Shown here: positions 45,263 through 57,344 of the stretch, one piece after another | Layout of the letters: each line of letters starts with the position of its first letter | Numbering within the stretch: the stretch's first letter is position 1 | Assembly (NCBI RefSeq): GCF_031143425.1 | Contig: NC_090444.1 | Location: 55,051,533 to 55,115,532, forward strand | DNA length: 64,000 nucleotides | Origin: Pleurodeles waltl | Lineage: Eukaryota > Chordata > Amphibia > Caudata > Salamandridae | Reading direction: 5' to 3' | The notes under the pieces: generated by a model | Databases searched by the model: none | Told to the model about the DNA's origin: nothing | What the model saw: only the letters and a program-made list of their open reading frames with translations | Made by a program: the position numbers and the translations under genes

Positions 45263-45590
45263 GTCTGCTTCGGCGTGTTATGTGAGCCTCCGGTGAGTGT
45301 TTCCTTATATTTGGTTAGTTTCCGCCTGGCTTCGCTTGGCGGTGGTTACCGCCCCGGAACTGACGGCGGTCTAGTGCTTCATTATTTGATGGGCAGGTAG
45401 GGCCTTTCCGTCGGACTGTGGGTGGGCTCTGCCGTCGTTGTCGGCACTCCTCTGCTCGCGGTGAGTGGTTTTCAGGATGCCTGTGTTTCAGTTGGTTCTT
45501 TATTTGGCGGTTTGGACCGCACGTCTGTTGGCGATTGTTACTGCCACCACCGGCGGTGCGGTATTTACCGCTGTGTTCATAATGAGGGCC

Positions 45591-46754
45591 TTAATCTTTA
45601 AAAAAACATATCTCCGGTTCACTTTGTTTGATTTTTGTTATTTCAGTGTCATTTTAAAGATAACAATATAATCTATTAATATCAATTAGTGTTAGATTGT
45701 TAGTGTGTTTTGTGTTTTACTTAATAAAAGCTCCTCACATCTTCCACCTAGTTAATCCTAACTGCTCATTGCCAAACTACAAAGGGCTGAGCCAGGATTA
45801 ATTTAATGAGACCTTGACTGGACCTACTAGGGGTTTGTGGTCTATGGCTAAGTTTAGGTACCTACCGGCCCTTACCAGTACTGTGCTTTCCAACACAGGG
45901 GAGCTCCAATTCCCAGGATCTGTCTGATTACCTTCACATTGCTGTCTCCTTTGGCACTCTCTCTCCCTGCACCAGTGCTGCCAGTTCTATCTTCCAATGC
46001 AGCTCTGCCAAGTTTTTGTCTTTGAATCCTAGAAGTTATGCCATTGAAGTCGCGCTCAAAATTGTCACAATTGTGTTGCTATTGAGACTCTCCGTAAGCT
46101 TTGTACTCTAATTATTTCTTGATTTACTGTTGAAAATGAAGATACCTCTCTTGTAGGCAGGAAGTCAGGTTGACAGTCATGTATTTAAAAGATGTAGATT
46201 TGTTAAGATGAAGTCTCTTACGTTACAGGTTCCAAGTAAATAGGTAAATTGATAAATGCCACACCAGGAACAGCATCCTACTGCTCAGTCTACTCTCCCC
46301 AACTGCCGCTTTCCCAACTCCAGCCTTCATCAACATTTCATTACATCACACACACTAGCTGAGCAGTAGGGAAAATAAGTAACCATGGGGAGGATGCATT
46401 ATAAAAACATCAGGTTACAACACATCTCTTCCCATTACAAAAACAAAACAAATACAGCAGGACAAAAGATTGAAATCACAACAATCAGTAATTTCTGTAA
46501 ATACTCGAACACAAATAGTCAAGCAAAAAAAATACGATTACACTCCTAGATTAGCAAGACAGATAAATACATGGCAGGAAAATGGACAAACACCCTTTAC
46601 TGCAGCTACCCATAAGGAAAGACTAATACTACATCAGGTTGCAAATCACATCACCCATGTTACATTGCGTAATAAATGTAGGACAAACGCATCAATAGGG
46701 TGCAACACACAAACCCCCCTTCTACTTAGTGTGCAAAACATACATAACCCCTTC
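45591..46754. other. Intergenic DNA, nothing recognised
   Basis: No coding, RNA or repeat feature could be named. Confidence 0.35.
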
Positions 46755-47200
46755 ACTCTTCACTTCACACTCATTCCAACACAGAGGGCATCTTGTGAAA
46801 ATAACTGTGGGTCTCTTCCAACCCTCACTCATCCCAACACACAGGGCATCTATGAAAATTACAATTTTTTTCATAGCAAGGGTATCTTTCAACCCTCGCA
46901 ATGGGTGTCTTTTAACCCTCACTTATCCCCACAGACAGGGCATCTTGGGAAAATGTACAATGGGTGCCTTTCAACCCTTGCTTCACAATGGGTGTCTTTC
47001 AATCCTCACAATAGGTCTCTTCCAACCCTCACTCATCCCAACATACAGGCATCTTGTGAAAATTAACAGCGGGTGTCTTCCAACCCTTGCTTAACAATGG
47101 GTGTTTTCAACCCTTGCAAGGGATCTCTTCCAGCCCTCACTCATCCCGACAAAAGTGCATTTGGGAAAATTAACAATGGGTGATTTGGCACCCTACAGTC
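46755..47200. repeat. Degenerate tandem repeat (CAATGGGTGTCTTTCAACCCT type)
   Basis: The phrase TCAACCCTCACTCATCCCAA plus an ACAGGGCATCTTGTGAAAAT block alternates with CAATGGGTGTCTTTC in about six irregular units. The + strand frames here are repeat artefacts. Confidence 0.75.
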
Positions 47201-48779
47201 ATCCAAACTCCTGCACACTCTACAAGAGCACACACACAAACCTACACACTGCACAACTCTTGTATACCACAAATAAGACAACAAGAATACTTCCTGATTA
47301 TCACTCCACACACACAGAAATATTCCAGGAACAGCCCTTTAGCATATCATTTCACAAAATGTGATCAGAATGACATAGCACACACTTAAAAATTCATGGC
47401 GAAAATCATTGGCTAACTCTTCTGTAGCACTGAAAAGGGTTAACTATACAAACCAGTGAGAAGTTGTAGAACATTGTATTAACATGAATGGGAGATTGTG
47501 ATTGGTTTACTGACTCAGTAACCTTGAAAACAGAGAGTTGAAGAGGTTGCCATTACTGGTTGCCTGCTATGAGAGTAGAATTCCATTCTTGTGGCTGATT
47601 TTCTGAACTCTGTTCAGTGGGAAGAAATTCTAACTGATACTGAAAGAGAAACATAGAGCACAAGAAAGAGAATCACCATTTATGGGTAGTGAAATGTACT
47701 TTATTTTGCTAATTGTTAGTATATAAATACATTAATATTAGGTGAAAGAAAGTGAGCAGTGTTTTCACAAAATGCTATAAAATATATGAATACTAGGTTT
47801 GTGATTTATGTAAAGGAATTATACAAGTAGTTCATTATATAAGAACGGTATTCATCTGAACTTGGATACGTGGTTTCATGGATGTTTCCTGTTTCTATCA
47901 GTATATTAAAGTCATCCCTCATGTATGCTGAAGTTAGTATGGAGAATGCACTAATGAGTAATTTAATGGGTAAAAATGTTATTTTGCGTTCTAAAAATTT
48001 AATGTGTTTGACTATACAGAAATGGGCATTTATAAAAGCAGTGTTGAATGCATGCAGAGTCACACATGTTTTGAGAGATAGGGGTAATTTCACTATGAGC
48101 TAGACATTAATATGAGTGAAGTGTATGACTTGAAAAGGTAAGAAAAAGGATTGGGTGAGAGCAGGTTGAACTGCTTTTGCTGTAGAAGGTGAAGGGGTCA
48201 GATATACTGTGTGTAGGCTGAAGAGGAGGTTGCTATGTCTATAAAAGAGAAAAAAGTGTTTTTAATTGTAATTGTGTTTAAAGTGAACTTGCTATCTTAA
48301 GGTATATTTTATACTGTTTATTGTATACTGTAAAGGAGATAGAAAATCATACAAATATAAAGGGAGACATACTCATTTAGAGACATTAACAATCGCTTGT
48401 ATATTGATGTACACATAGAGAATTTAAGTATATAGGCTGTAGTAATAGATGTATTTAGGATGTAATTTATTGAATACAATATGTTGTTTGATATATTGAT
48501 TATATAGATTCGTATTGATATAATGTGTGGTTTAAATATGGTTTAGGGTACTAGCAGTTTTATTTTTTAGTTCTTTTGGCATTGGAAGATGTGTTTACGT
48601 AGGTTTATATTGTGTGTTGTGAAAAAGTCACCCTAAAGTGAGATGCATGTAGACTATAGAAGAGAGGGTATTTTTATTAAAAGATTAAACATGATGTTTT
48701 GAGTTTTACTGACTGAGATGAAAGGTTGTGGAGGCCTATGCCCAGGTATATATGCACTCTACTAGAACATATGGTACTT
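47201..48779. other. AT-rich intergenic DNA, no gene seen
   Basis: No motif was recognised in the 95-codon minus-strand frame at 47806-48093 or elsewhere. Confidence 0.35.
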
Positions 48780-49900
48780 ATATAGCTAATAAGAAAAAGA
48801 TACAGTCAGTCTCGTATCTAGTGAAATAGTGATAGTCACTTGTGTATTCACCAATGCAGATACTAATATGCCAAGCCATACACCAAAGCTCACACTGATA
48901 GGTCCAATAACACAATCATGGACACACTGATGCATACACTGACATACATAGTCACACACTGATAAGTACACTGATACACCTATGCACATTGTGAATATAG
49001 ACTAACATACCTAGGCGCTTACTAATGAGTAGAGTAACAGACCCTGGCAAGCACTGTTGAATGCACTGACACAACCAGGTGGACACTGATGCATTGTCTG
49101 AGACACCCAGGTGCATTGTAATGCATACACTATAATAACTAGGTGACAGTGCATATAGTGCTACATCTATGGATGCAATTATGCATCTAAGAACAGATCC
49201 AGGAACATATTGGTGCATACAGTGACACAGCCAAGTGGACACTGATGTATTCAGAGAATCATTCATATGTACAGTATACACTAAGACAGCCAGGCAGAAA
49301 TAGATGGACAGAGTGACACTAACACACCTAGGAGTATACTGCTATATACACTACCACACACAAGCACATACCAATGCATACAATGAATCACTCAGGTAAA
49401 TATATAGTTATACTGAGATACTTAGGTGCACAGTGATAAATAGAGGTATAGAGGTATATACATACACTGACATACCGACATAGCAAGGAACATATTGGTG
49501 AATACACTGAGACAGGTAGCTACACACTAATGGATAGACTGACACATCCAGGACATACAGCTATGCAGAGGCTGATATTCCCAGATATTTGCTGATGTAT
49601 ATACTGATGCACCCAGTCCTGAATACTGTCAGACATCTTGAGAGAGATTAATGCATATAGTAAGAGACTAAGCAAGACACATATCGATAGAGTGACACAT
49701 ACGGGAGGACATTGACCCATTTACAAATGCTGTGAAGAAGACAGTGATACATATAGTGATGTGAACAAGGTAACACTTATGAATATTGTGACACAGGCAG
49801 ACATACAGTGTTACATTGACTGATAGATGTAGGGGAAAGACTTGTGTTAAGCGATGCAGTAATAAACAGTCTAAGATATAGTCTCACAGATACAGTTAAA
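48780..49900. repeat. Degenerate satellite array S1 (CACACCCAGGTACACACTGA type)
   Basis: Irregular units of about 22-30 bases combine ACACTGATGCATACACTGA with CACACCCAGG variants. The same satellite occurs at 57345-58700 on the far side of Harbinger D. Confidence 0.75.
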
Positions 49901-50149
49901 CAGTGATGTAGTGTATGTTTGCAAACTTAGTATGAAGTAAACTTTGTATTAGGAAATGTTATTGTTAACTACATGTGTAAATGTATTCTTTATTTGGTTT
50001 CCAGATATAGTTTTTTTTTTTTTTAAGTAAGAAGTTTGAGAATGCCCGACAAAAGAGAAACAAGGAAAAAAAAGAAACAAATGTACTATCTGCACACAAC
50101 TGACAGTAAAAAACAAAATAAGGTAGAAAGGTAAGGGAGTGCAAAGCCA

Positions 50150-50515
50150 CAGTCTCTCAAGTGTTTGTCATTCTCCACTGGTGCTGGAGGGGGCTTTGTG
50201 CCCAGAGTGCTTCATCCTGCCAAGGACCGGGGTAGTGGATGTCATTCTCCACTGGTTCTGGAGGGGGCTTTGTGCCCAGAGTGCTTCATCTTGCCAAGGA
50301 CCGGGGTAGTGGATGTCATTCTCCACTGGTGCTGGAGGGGGCTTTGTGCCCAGAGTGCTTCATCTTGCCAAGGACCGGGGTAGTGGATGTGATACTCCAC
50401 TGGTTCTGGAGGGGGCTTTGTGCCCAGAGTGCTACATCCTGCCAAGGACTGAGGTAGTGGATGTCATTCTCCACTGGTTCTGGAGGGGGCTTTGTGCCCA
50501 GAGTGCTCCACATGC
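50150..50515 (+). repeat. 74-bp tandem repeat array, about 4.7 units (copy D)
   Basis: GGAGGGGGCTTTGTGCCCAG recurs at 50186, 50260, 50334, 50408 and 50482, exactly 74 bases apart. Copy B has a single related segment (near 23258) between its 64-bp and 30-bp arrays, so a different segment has been amplified in each copy. Confidence 0.95.
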
Positions 50516-50661
50516 AGTGTGGCCGGTCCAATTCCCTCACCTGGGTGCGTGTGCCACGAGCTTGGCTAGGAACAGGTAGCATGATACGCCATGGAGGCTG
50601 AGACATACCACACAATGCTGCGGCTTCGCCTTCCACCTGCAGGTGCAAACAGTAATGGAAG

Positions 50662-53215
50662 TCATGCCTCATGGAAGCTGCCCAGGGTCCAGGAAGTCAC
50701 CTCCAGCCTTGGACGACTGACCACTGGGGATGGTAGGCATGTCAGCATTGGTGCCACTGTCCGGGCACATCGCGGGGCTGGTGGCCAAGCTTGCGGCGGT
50801 GTCTGTGGTGGCGGTGCTTGCGGCGGTGTCTGTGGCGGCGGGGCTGGCGGTGGTGCATGGGTCAGCACCTGTTGAGGGAGACAGCAGGATGCCCCCTGCA
50901 GCCTTGGGCGGCTGCCCACTGGGGATGATGCTGGGGACTGTTGCTGAGTCTGCAGACGTGCCGTGGCGGTACAGGTGGTGGGGCAGGTTGCGGTGTTCGC
51001 CGCTGTACATTTAGGTGTATTCGTGGACAGAAGGCGTGACACTAGTCCCTCAGTCGCTGCCACCGTGCCCTGTCCTGACCTGCTCTTCTGCCTTGGTCCC
51101 TTCCCCACCTTTGCTGGTGCCGCAAGTGTCTTGCCACCGTCCCCTTTGGTTTTGGCAGAGCCCTTGGTGGCTGGTAGGTACGGCTTTTCCCTCCGGGATG
51201 CGGGCACCTTCTTCACCTTGGCAGGTGGCGGAATGTCCTTGCCCTCGCTACGTGACACACTGGCAGCCCTGATGGGTGGCGCGCTCGATGAGCCTGCAGT
51301 TGCTGGCACCACTGTGCCTGGGGATTTGGTGGCTGAGGTTCTGGGCTGGGACCTGGAAAGCCTGGCCCTAGGGGAAGGATGGGGGGAGGTGAGGGGAAGA
51401 GGTCAAGGCTTGACAGGAAAAGTTTTTTAGACACACTGGGACGGGAAGATGGAGGGGGTTTGGGAGTGGAGGAAGAGGTTGTGGTTGTAGGAGGTGTACG
51501 TTTGCTGAATTTGGCGGAAGGTGCATGGGCCGGAGGCTGTTGTGAGGTGGATGGCTGTTGGGTGGGTGTGAGCCTGCGTTTGTGTACTTTGAGAGGAGGG
51601 CTCACAGACACACTGGGAGAGGACTCTGGGGATGTGTGAATGGAAGTGGTGGTGGTTATTGCACGTGAACGGTGTGTGGTGATGGGTGTGCTAGTGATGG
51701 AGGTAGTGGCTGAGGAAGTAGTGCATGCAGGTGTGAGTGGAGACAAGACAGGGAGGGAGGAAGGAGACATGGAGGAGAGGGACACAGTGGAGGCAGTGGA
51801 TGTTGGTATGTCTACATGGGGATGGTGCTTGTGTGAGTGCTTGGGGGATGTGTGGTGCTTATGTTTGCCATGTCCACTCTTGTGTGTTGATGAGTGTACA
51901 TGCTGGTCTGCTTGGGATAGGCTGAGGTACAGGGGATTGGGTCGGGGTAGTGGAAGTTGGAGGGGGGAGGCTGGACACAGGGACAATGGCTGCCATCAGT
52001 GCTGAGGCCAGAGCCTGAAATGCTCTCTGTTGGGCCATCTGCCCAGAATGAATGCCCTCCAGGTATGCATTTGTTTGTTGCAAATGCCTCTCAACACCCT
52101 GGATGCCATTCACAATGGTAGATTTCCCAACAGTGAGGGATTTCAGGAGGTCAATAGCCTCCTCACTGAGGGCAGCAGGGCTGACTGGGGCAGGGCCTGT
52201 GGTGTCTGGGGCGAAGGAGATGCCACCCTCCTGGGTGAGCGGGCACGGGACACATGCTGAGGGGCTGCTGGGAGGGCGGTGCTGGTAGGGTGGGTGGCTT
52301 CTGTACCTGTTGATGCGGTGGGCACAGAGGGGCCCGTCACCGCAAGGATGCTCTCATCAGCGGAGGAATATCTGTTGCTGGTGTCTGCTCCTGTCCACGT
52401 CGTGGAGCTTCCCTCGCCCTCCGTCCCACTGGTGGCTTCATACTCCGTTGCTTCACCCTCCAGGGCCAAGTGGGTTGCAGTTCCCTCCTGCTCCGGTGCC
52501 ACTGCTCCTCTGCCAGATGATGCTATTGCACACAAGAACAGGGAGACAATACAAAAAGGGAGGAGGAAGACAGAAGAAAAACATGTTCAGTGCATGTAAC
52601 ACCACTACCGTTGGCGGACACAACACACAGGGAGCTGCCCTCTGCACTACGCCATGCACTAACAGTTCATAGCAACTTCACATGCCCATGGTGTACGAGG
52701 CCTAAGCCCAATTGCTGCACACCTGGAAGTCACAGAAGCCTGACTAGGTGTATATGGCTATTACCACTAGTGGGGTTGGGGTGCCACAGAGCCTGCCTAA
52801 CAAGGGACCTGTTCTACCAAGTTCGCCCTGGCCTAGGGGAAGCGACTGCCCACCTCCCCCACCCAGACACCTCGTAATGTGCACAGAGTAATTTGAAGGA
52901 GACTGTACTCACCCCCTTGTGGCTGCTGTGATGCCCTCAAGCGCCCATCCAACTACGGATAGGCCACCGCCAGGATCCGGAACATCAGGGGGATCATGGT
53001 GCGACGGGCACCCCTTCCACGTTGGGAGGCCCCCCCATGTATCTTCCATCCACACCAATCAAAACAGGCATTGCCCAAGCAGCATGCTCACTGTGTACTC
53101 ACCTGTTTGTCTGGAGGACCGTACAGTTGTGTGTACTTGGGGAGGACCCCATCCACTAGTTTCTCCAATTCCTCCGAAATGAAGGCAGGGCCCTTTCCCC
53201 TATCCCTAGAGCAAT
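50662..53215 (-). pseudogene. Myb-A of Harbinger copy D (Myb domain deleted)
   Basis: Exon 1 (53215-53103) has ATT in place of the start codon and one base fewer than in B and C (113 nt). Exon 2 retains only its 3' part (about 53030-52913); the segment encoding the core helices of the SANT/Myb domain is deleted. Exon 3 starts at 52522 and carries the acidic Ser-rich region, then after a frameshift the helical segment NAYLEGIHSGQMAQQRAF. The tail (51986-50662, two frames) has the Pro/Thr/Ser-rich stretch, KKLFLSSLDLFP, and a basic end with PAKVGKGPRQKSRSGQG. It shows that the long tail is a conserved part of Myb-A. Confidence 0.7.
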
Positions 53216-53307
53216 TGTTGCTTCCAGACAAAGGTCACAGCAGCACTTGCAGTGTAGGTCCTCTCCAGTTGAAGGTCAGGTATCAAGTGAGGGCACTGAT
53301 AGAAAAT

Positions 53308-53345
53308 GGCGGTTACGTCCGCGGCGGTGCGTACCGTCACCGCCG
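53308..53345. promoter_or_regulatory. Internal GGCGGT cluster, copy D
   Basis: GGCGGTTACG, GGCGGTGCGTACCGTC and ACCGCCGG occur together upstream of Myb-A exon 1, equivalent to 26940-27015 of copy B but with one repeat unit instead of three. Confidence 0.45.
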
Positions 53346-53628
53346 GCGTACATCGTCATTGGCTCCTGGGACCCATAGGGCCCAATGTTAACCACTGCGA
53401 TGGTGTACAATGCCAGCGCAGTTACCTCATTTCCCCTTGTCCCACCTTACAGGTCAGGCAGTGGCCATTTCAGGGGGCCACATGGGATGGATATAAACTG
53501 CGTCACACCTATCTAGGCCGGGAATACAGACAGATACAGGCACATTGGGAATTTACATCGTTTCAGCAAATAACACATTGTGATACCTCAGTGTTGGATG
53601 ACCCTCTGCTCGCTGTTCTCCTCCATAG

Positions 53629-54759
53629 GGCACGTCTGCTGGGCCAGGTGATGAGATGGCAGCATCCTCCGGTGTACAGACCCCTGGTGGACCTGTCGAC
53701 AACGGAGGAGAGACACTTCATAATCACATACAGACTTGATCGTACAACTATTCTGGAACTGTGTGCCCAGTTGGAGCCAATCCTAATTTCTGCTATCCGC
53801 CATCCCACAGGAATCCCCCCTCTACTGCAGGTACTGTCTGTACTCCATTTCCTGGCCAGTGGGTGTTTTCAAACAACAGTGGCCATGGCATCAGGGATGT
53901 CCCAGCCAATGTTCTCTAACGTGTTGTCCAGAGTGTTGTCTGTCCTGCTGAAACACATGCGCAGCTACATCGTTTTCCCTCAGGTGGAGGATTTGCCCAC
54001 GGTGAAAGGTGACTTCTATGCCCTGGGACATATCCCCAACATCATTGGTGCCATTGATGGGACACATGTGTCATTTGTACTCCCCCGCACAAATGAACAG
54101 GTGTACAGAAACCGGAAGAGCTACCATTCGATGAATGTGCAGATGGTGTGTTTGGCAGACCAGTACATCTCTCATGTAAATGCCAAGTTTCCTGGATCAG
54201 TGCATGACGCTTACATCATGAGGAATAGCAGCATCCCCTATGTGATGGGGCAAATCCTGAGGCACCGTGTGTGTCTAACAAGTGAGGCCAAGGTCCCAAC
54301 ACAGTTGACCTAGGTGTCTGGGTAGGGGGTTGTCCCTAAGGGTTAGTGTGTGTCTAACAGTTGTCCCTCAACATTTACAGGTGACTCTGGTTACCCCAAC
54401 CTGTCATGGCTACTGACCCAGTAAGGAATCCCAGGACAAGGGCAGAGGAACTCTACAATGAAGCACATGGGCGAACTAGGAGGGTGATCGAACGCACCTT
54501 CGGCCTCCTGAAGGCCAGATTCCGGTGCCTCCATCTGACAGATGGCTCCCTATACTACTCACCGAAGAAGGTGTGCCAGATAATCGTGGCCTGCTGTATG
54601 CTGCACAACCTGGCATTGCGACGCCAGGTGTGTTTTCTGCAGGAGGATGGGCCAGATGGTGGTCTTGTGGCAGCTGTGGAGCCTGTGGACAGTGAAGAAA
54701 AGGAGGCAGAAGAAGAAGATGTCGACAACCGAAACAACATCATCAGGCAATACTTCTAG
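53629..54759 (+). pseudogene. HARBI1-like DDE transposase (copy D), near-intact
   Basis: The main exon begins at 53629 after CTCCTCCATAG, in the same phase as copy B. It reads VYRPLVDLSTTEERH, GIPPLLQVLSVLHFLASG, IGAIDGTHVSF and FPGSVHDAYIMRNS. A candidate 99-base intron follows (54282-54380, donor GTGAGG, acceptor CATTTACAG). Joining 54281 to 54381 gives CLTSDSGYPNL in frame, in place of the WLIGDSGYPNL of copy B. One missing base in the C run before 54420 then creates TAA at 54422-54424. The rest continues in the adjacent frame: VRNPRTRAEELYNEAHG, RRVIERTFGLLKARF with the third catalytic Glu (GAA 54490-54492), and an acidic C terminus. Exon 1 is missing because the element is left-truncated. 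Confidence 0.85.
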
Positions 54760-55243
54760 TGAGACACAGGTAAGAAAACGGAACTGCTTCCCACATCCCA
54801 TACTATTGTTGGAGCTAGCATAAGTCTGTTATTTTCACTCAGTGTATGGACCCTGACTTGTTACTTTCCCTTTTCATTTCAGAGTTCTGGGTCCCACTTT
54901 ATGCCTCTGCTATGTTTACAGCTGGCCTACAGCTGTATTATACTGGTATGTGAACAAGTACATTGACTTTGCTATCTTCCAGATATTTTGCAATGACCCA
55001 TTTGTGAAAGCACAGACTGACTCCAGATTGGTTTGTGATTCAAGCGTGTTTATTTCTGTGCAAATAAGTGGAGGGGGTTGTAAAATGGGCTGGGGTGATG
55101 GTGGAGGGAAGAATGTCCATGGCAGAGTCTGGTCTATTTGTTGCACAGGTGCATTGTCCAATGGGGCATAGGAAGTGGAGCAATGGCAGTTTAAGGTGGA
55201 CAGGGTGACAAAGGGGGACAGAAGGGTGACATTCAGGAGAGTG
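54760..55243. other. 3' UTR spacer between transposase and Myb-B, copy D
   Basis: Non-coding. TTTATT at about 55047 may be the minus-strand poly(A) signal for Myb-B. Confidence 0.4.
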
Positions 55244-56755
55244 TTATTTCCTGGCGGGGGTCTTGGCAATGTTCTCTGTCTTGTTCCTGGATCTCAGAGA
55301 CTCTTTGCGGGGTGGTTCTCCTTCTGCAGGGGGTGGGGTGCTGGTGTCCTGTTGGTCCTGTGGGGGTGCCTCCTGTCCACTAGTGCCGGCAGAGGTGGAG
55401 GGCTGTTCATCGTCCAGGCTAGTGTCAGGGGCCCGTTTCTGTGCCACTGTGTCCCTCATGGTGTTGACAAGGTCTGCCAGCACCCCTGCAATGGTGACCA
55501 AGGTGGTGTTAATGGACTTCAAGTCCTCCCTGATCCCCAGGTAGTTTTCCTCCTGCAGCCGCTGGGTCTCCTAAAACTTGGCCAGTACTGTGCCCATGGT
55601 CTCCTGGGAATGTTGGTAAGCTCCCATGATGTTGGAGAGTGCCTTGTGGAGTGTCAGTTCCCTGGGCCTGTCCTCCCCCTGTCGCACAGCAGTCCTCCCA
55701 GCTTCCCTGTTATCCTGTGCCTCTGTCCCCTGAGTCGTGTGCCCACTGCCACTGACCCCAGGTCCTTGATTGTCTTGTGTTAGTGTGTATGCCTGGGGTC
55801 CCTGTAGTGGTGGACACTCTGCTGATTGACGTGTCCTGGGGACAGAGGGATGGGCCCGCTGGGTGGGTGCTGAGGGGGGAGGCTCTGTGGTGTTTTGGGA
55901 CTGTGACAGGGGAACCGACTGTCCCGAGGTCCCAGATGGGCTGGGCTGGTCATCTTGATCCAGGCGTGCAGAGATGCTGTCATCACTGTGGGCCTCTTCT
56001 GTGGGGGGACTGGATATGTCTGGCACCTCCTGTCCGGTGACGTTGGGTAGGGGTCCTGTTGGGGAGTAAATGCATAGTTTTAGTATTTGTGTGTGCCATC
56101 TTGTGCATTGGGTGGGGTACCCTCTACTCCTGTTCTTGCGTCATTGTGTTAGCCCTTTTGTGATAGTTGGTTTGGGGGCTGTGTGGGTTTCTATACTGGA
56201 CTTGCTTTGGTGACGGTGGTCCATGCTTTGGTGTTGCATGCAGGGCTTGGTTGTGGGAGTGGTGGGGCGTGATGGTGGGGTGTGTGGGAGATGGTGGAGT
56301 GATGGGGGTGAGGGTGGGAGTATGTGATGGCATGCAGGTGGGGTGGGGGGGATGAAGTGGTTAAGATCTGACTTACCAAAGTCCATTCCTCCTGCTACTC
56401 CTGCGAGGCCCTCAGGATGCAGTATTGCCAAGACTTGCTCCTCCCATGTTGTTAGTTCTGGGGGAGGAGGTGGGGGTCCACCGCCAGTCCTCTGTACAGC
56501 AATCTGGTGTCTGGATACCACGGAACATACCTTCCCCCGTAGGTCGTTCCACCTCTTCCTGATGTCATCCTGTGTTCTTGGATGCTTTCCCACTGCGTTG
56601 ACCCTGTCGACGATTCTCCGCCATAGCTCCATCTTCCTTGCAATGGATGTCTACTGCACCTGTGCTCCGAATAGCTGTGGCTCTACCCGGATGATTTCCT
56701 CCACCATGACCCTGAGCTCCTTGTCAGAAAACCTGGGGTGTCTTTGAGGTGCTAT
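55244..56755 (-). pseudogene. Myb-B of Harbinger copy D
   Basis: Exon 1 (56755-56377) has ATA where copy B has the ATG. A TAG lies early in the Myb domain (before TSIARKMELW), but the domain is otherwise clear: FSDKELRVMVEEIIRVEPQL, KMELWRRIVDRVNAV and DDIRKRWNDLRGKV. Exon 2 (56055-55244) is open except for one TAG (55571-55573) where copy B has CAG. It shows the acidic region, LHKALSNIMGAYQHSQETM, LQEENYLGIREDLKSIN and a basic C terminus. Unlike in copy B there is no frameshift, so this copy best shows the full length of exon 2 (about 270 codons). Confidence 0.75.
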
Positions 56756-57344
56756 GATGTGGTGTGAGTGATGTGTGGGGTGATGTGTGTGGTGATGTTT
56801 TGCGGTGTGTGGTGTTTTGTGCATGGATGTTGTATTAGTGATGGTGTTGTGTGCCTGTGGATGCTGGTGTTGTGTTCGCTTATCTCTCTCTCTGGCCTTC
56901 CTCGAAAATTTTGGTTGTAAGGGTTTGTGGGTAATGTGGGTGTGTGTTTGAAAGTGTTGTGGGTGTGTGGGTGTGTTGTGTGTATGTGTGTCAAGTGTGT
57001 GTCTTTTGAATTGTCCACTGTAGTTGTGTTTTGTAGATGTGTGTGTATTTTGAGCGCGGCGGTGTGTACCGCCATTGATTTACCGCGGTTGAATGACCGC
57101 TGCGTTGATTCGTGGGTCGTGATAGTGTGGGCGTATTCCTGATGGCTTAACGGTGTGGGTTTTGGTATCGCCAGTTTATCACTGACTTTTGGTGTGGCGG
57201 ACTTGTGTGGGTGTCTGTACTGTGGCGGATTCCGAGATGTGGGTCGTAATACCTGTAGCGGAATTCCACTGCCGTAACGGTATGTTGCCGGTCTTCTGCA
57301 CGGCGGTAAGCGGGATTTACCGCTAGGGTTGTAATGAGGGCCAT

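Larger units (their letters stand above)
42290..45590 (-). mobile_element. Harbinger element copy C (inverted relative to B, truncated)
   Basis: The right edge AATGAGGGCC at 45590 is followed by TTA, a possible half of a TWA duplication. From right to left are transposase exon 1 (-), then Myb-A (+), the same order as the left half of B in reverse. The element stops at 42290, some 27 bases before the Myb-A ATG, so the transposase body and Myb-B are absent. It abuts the truncated LTR copy 3, suggesting a deletion or rearrangement at the junction. Confidence 0.75.
50134..57343 (+). mobile_element. Harbinger element copy D (left end missing)
   Basis: The order is VNTR, Myb-A (-), transposase (+), Myb-B (-), right end, as in copy B. 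The right end complement is TGGCCCTCATTACAACCCTA. The left edge begins within the region equivalent to the 64-bp array of copy B (GGGAGTGCAAAGCCACAG), so the left terminus and transposase exon 1 are lost. Both flanks at a distance are the same satellite. Confidence 0.8.

Noticed and set aside
46470..47066. 198-codon + strand frame
   Set aside because: Its second half is the tandem repeat at 46755-47200, and the first half has no motif.
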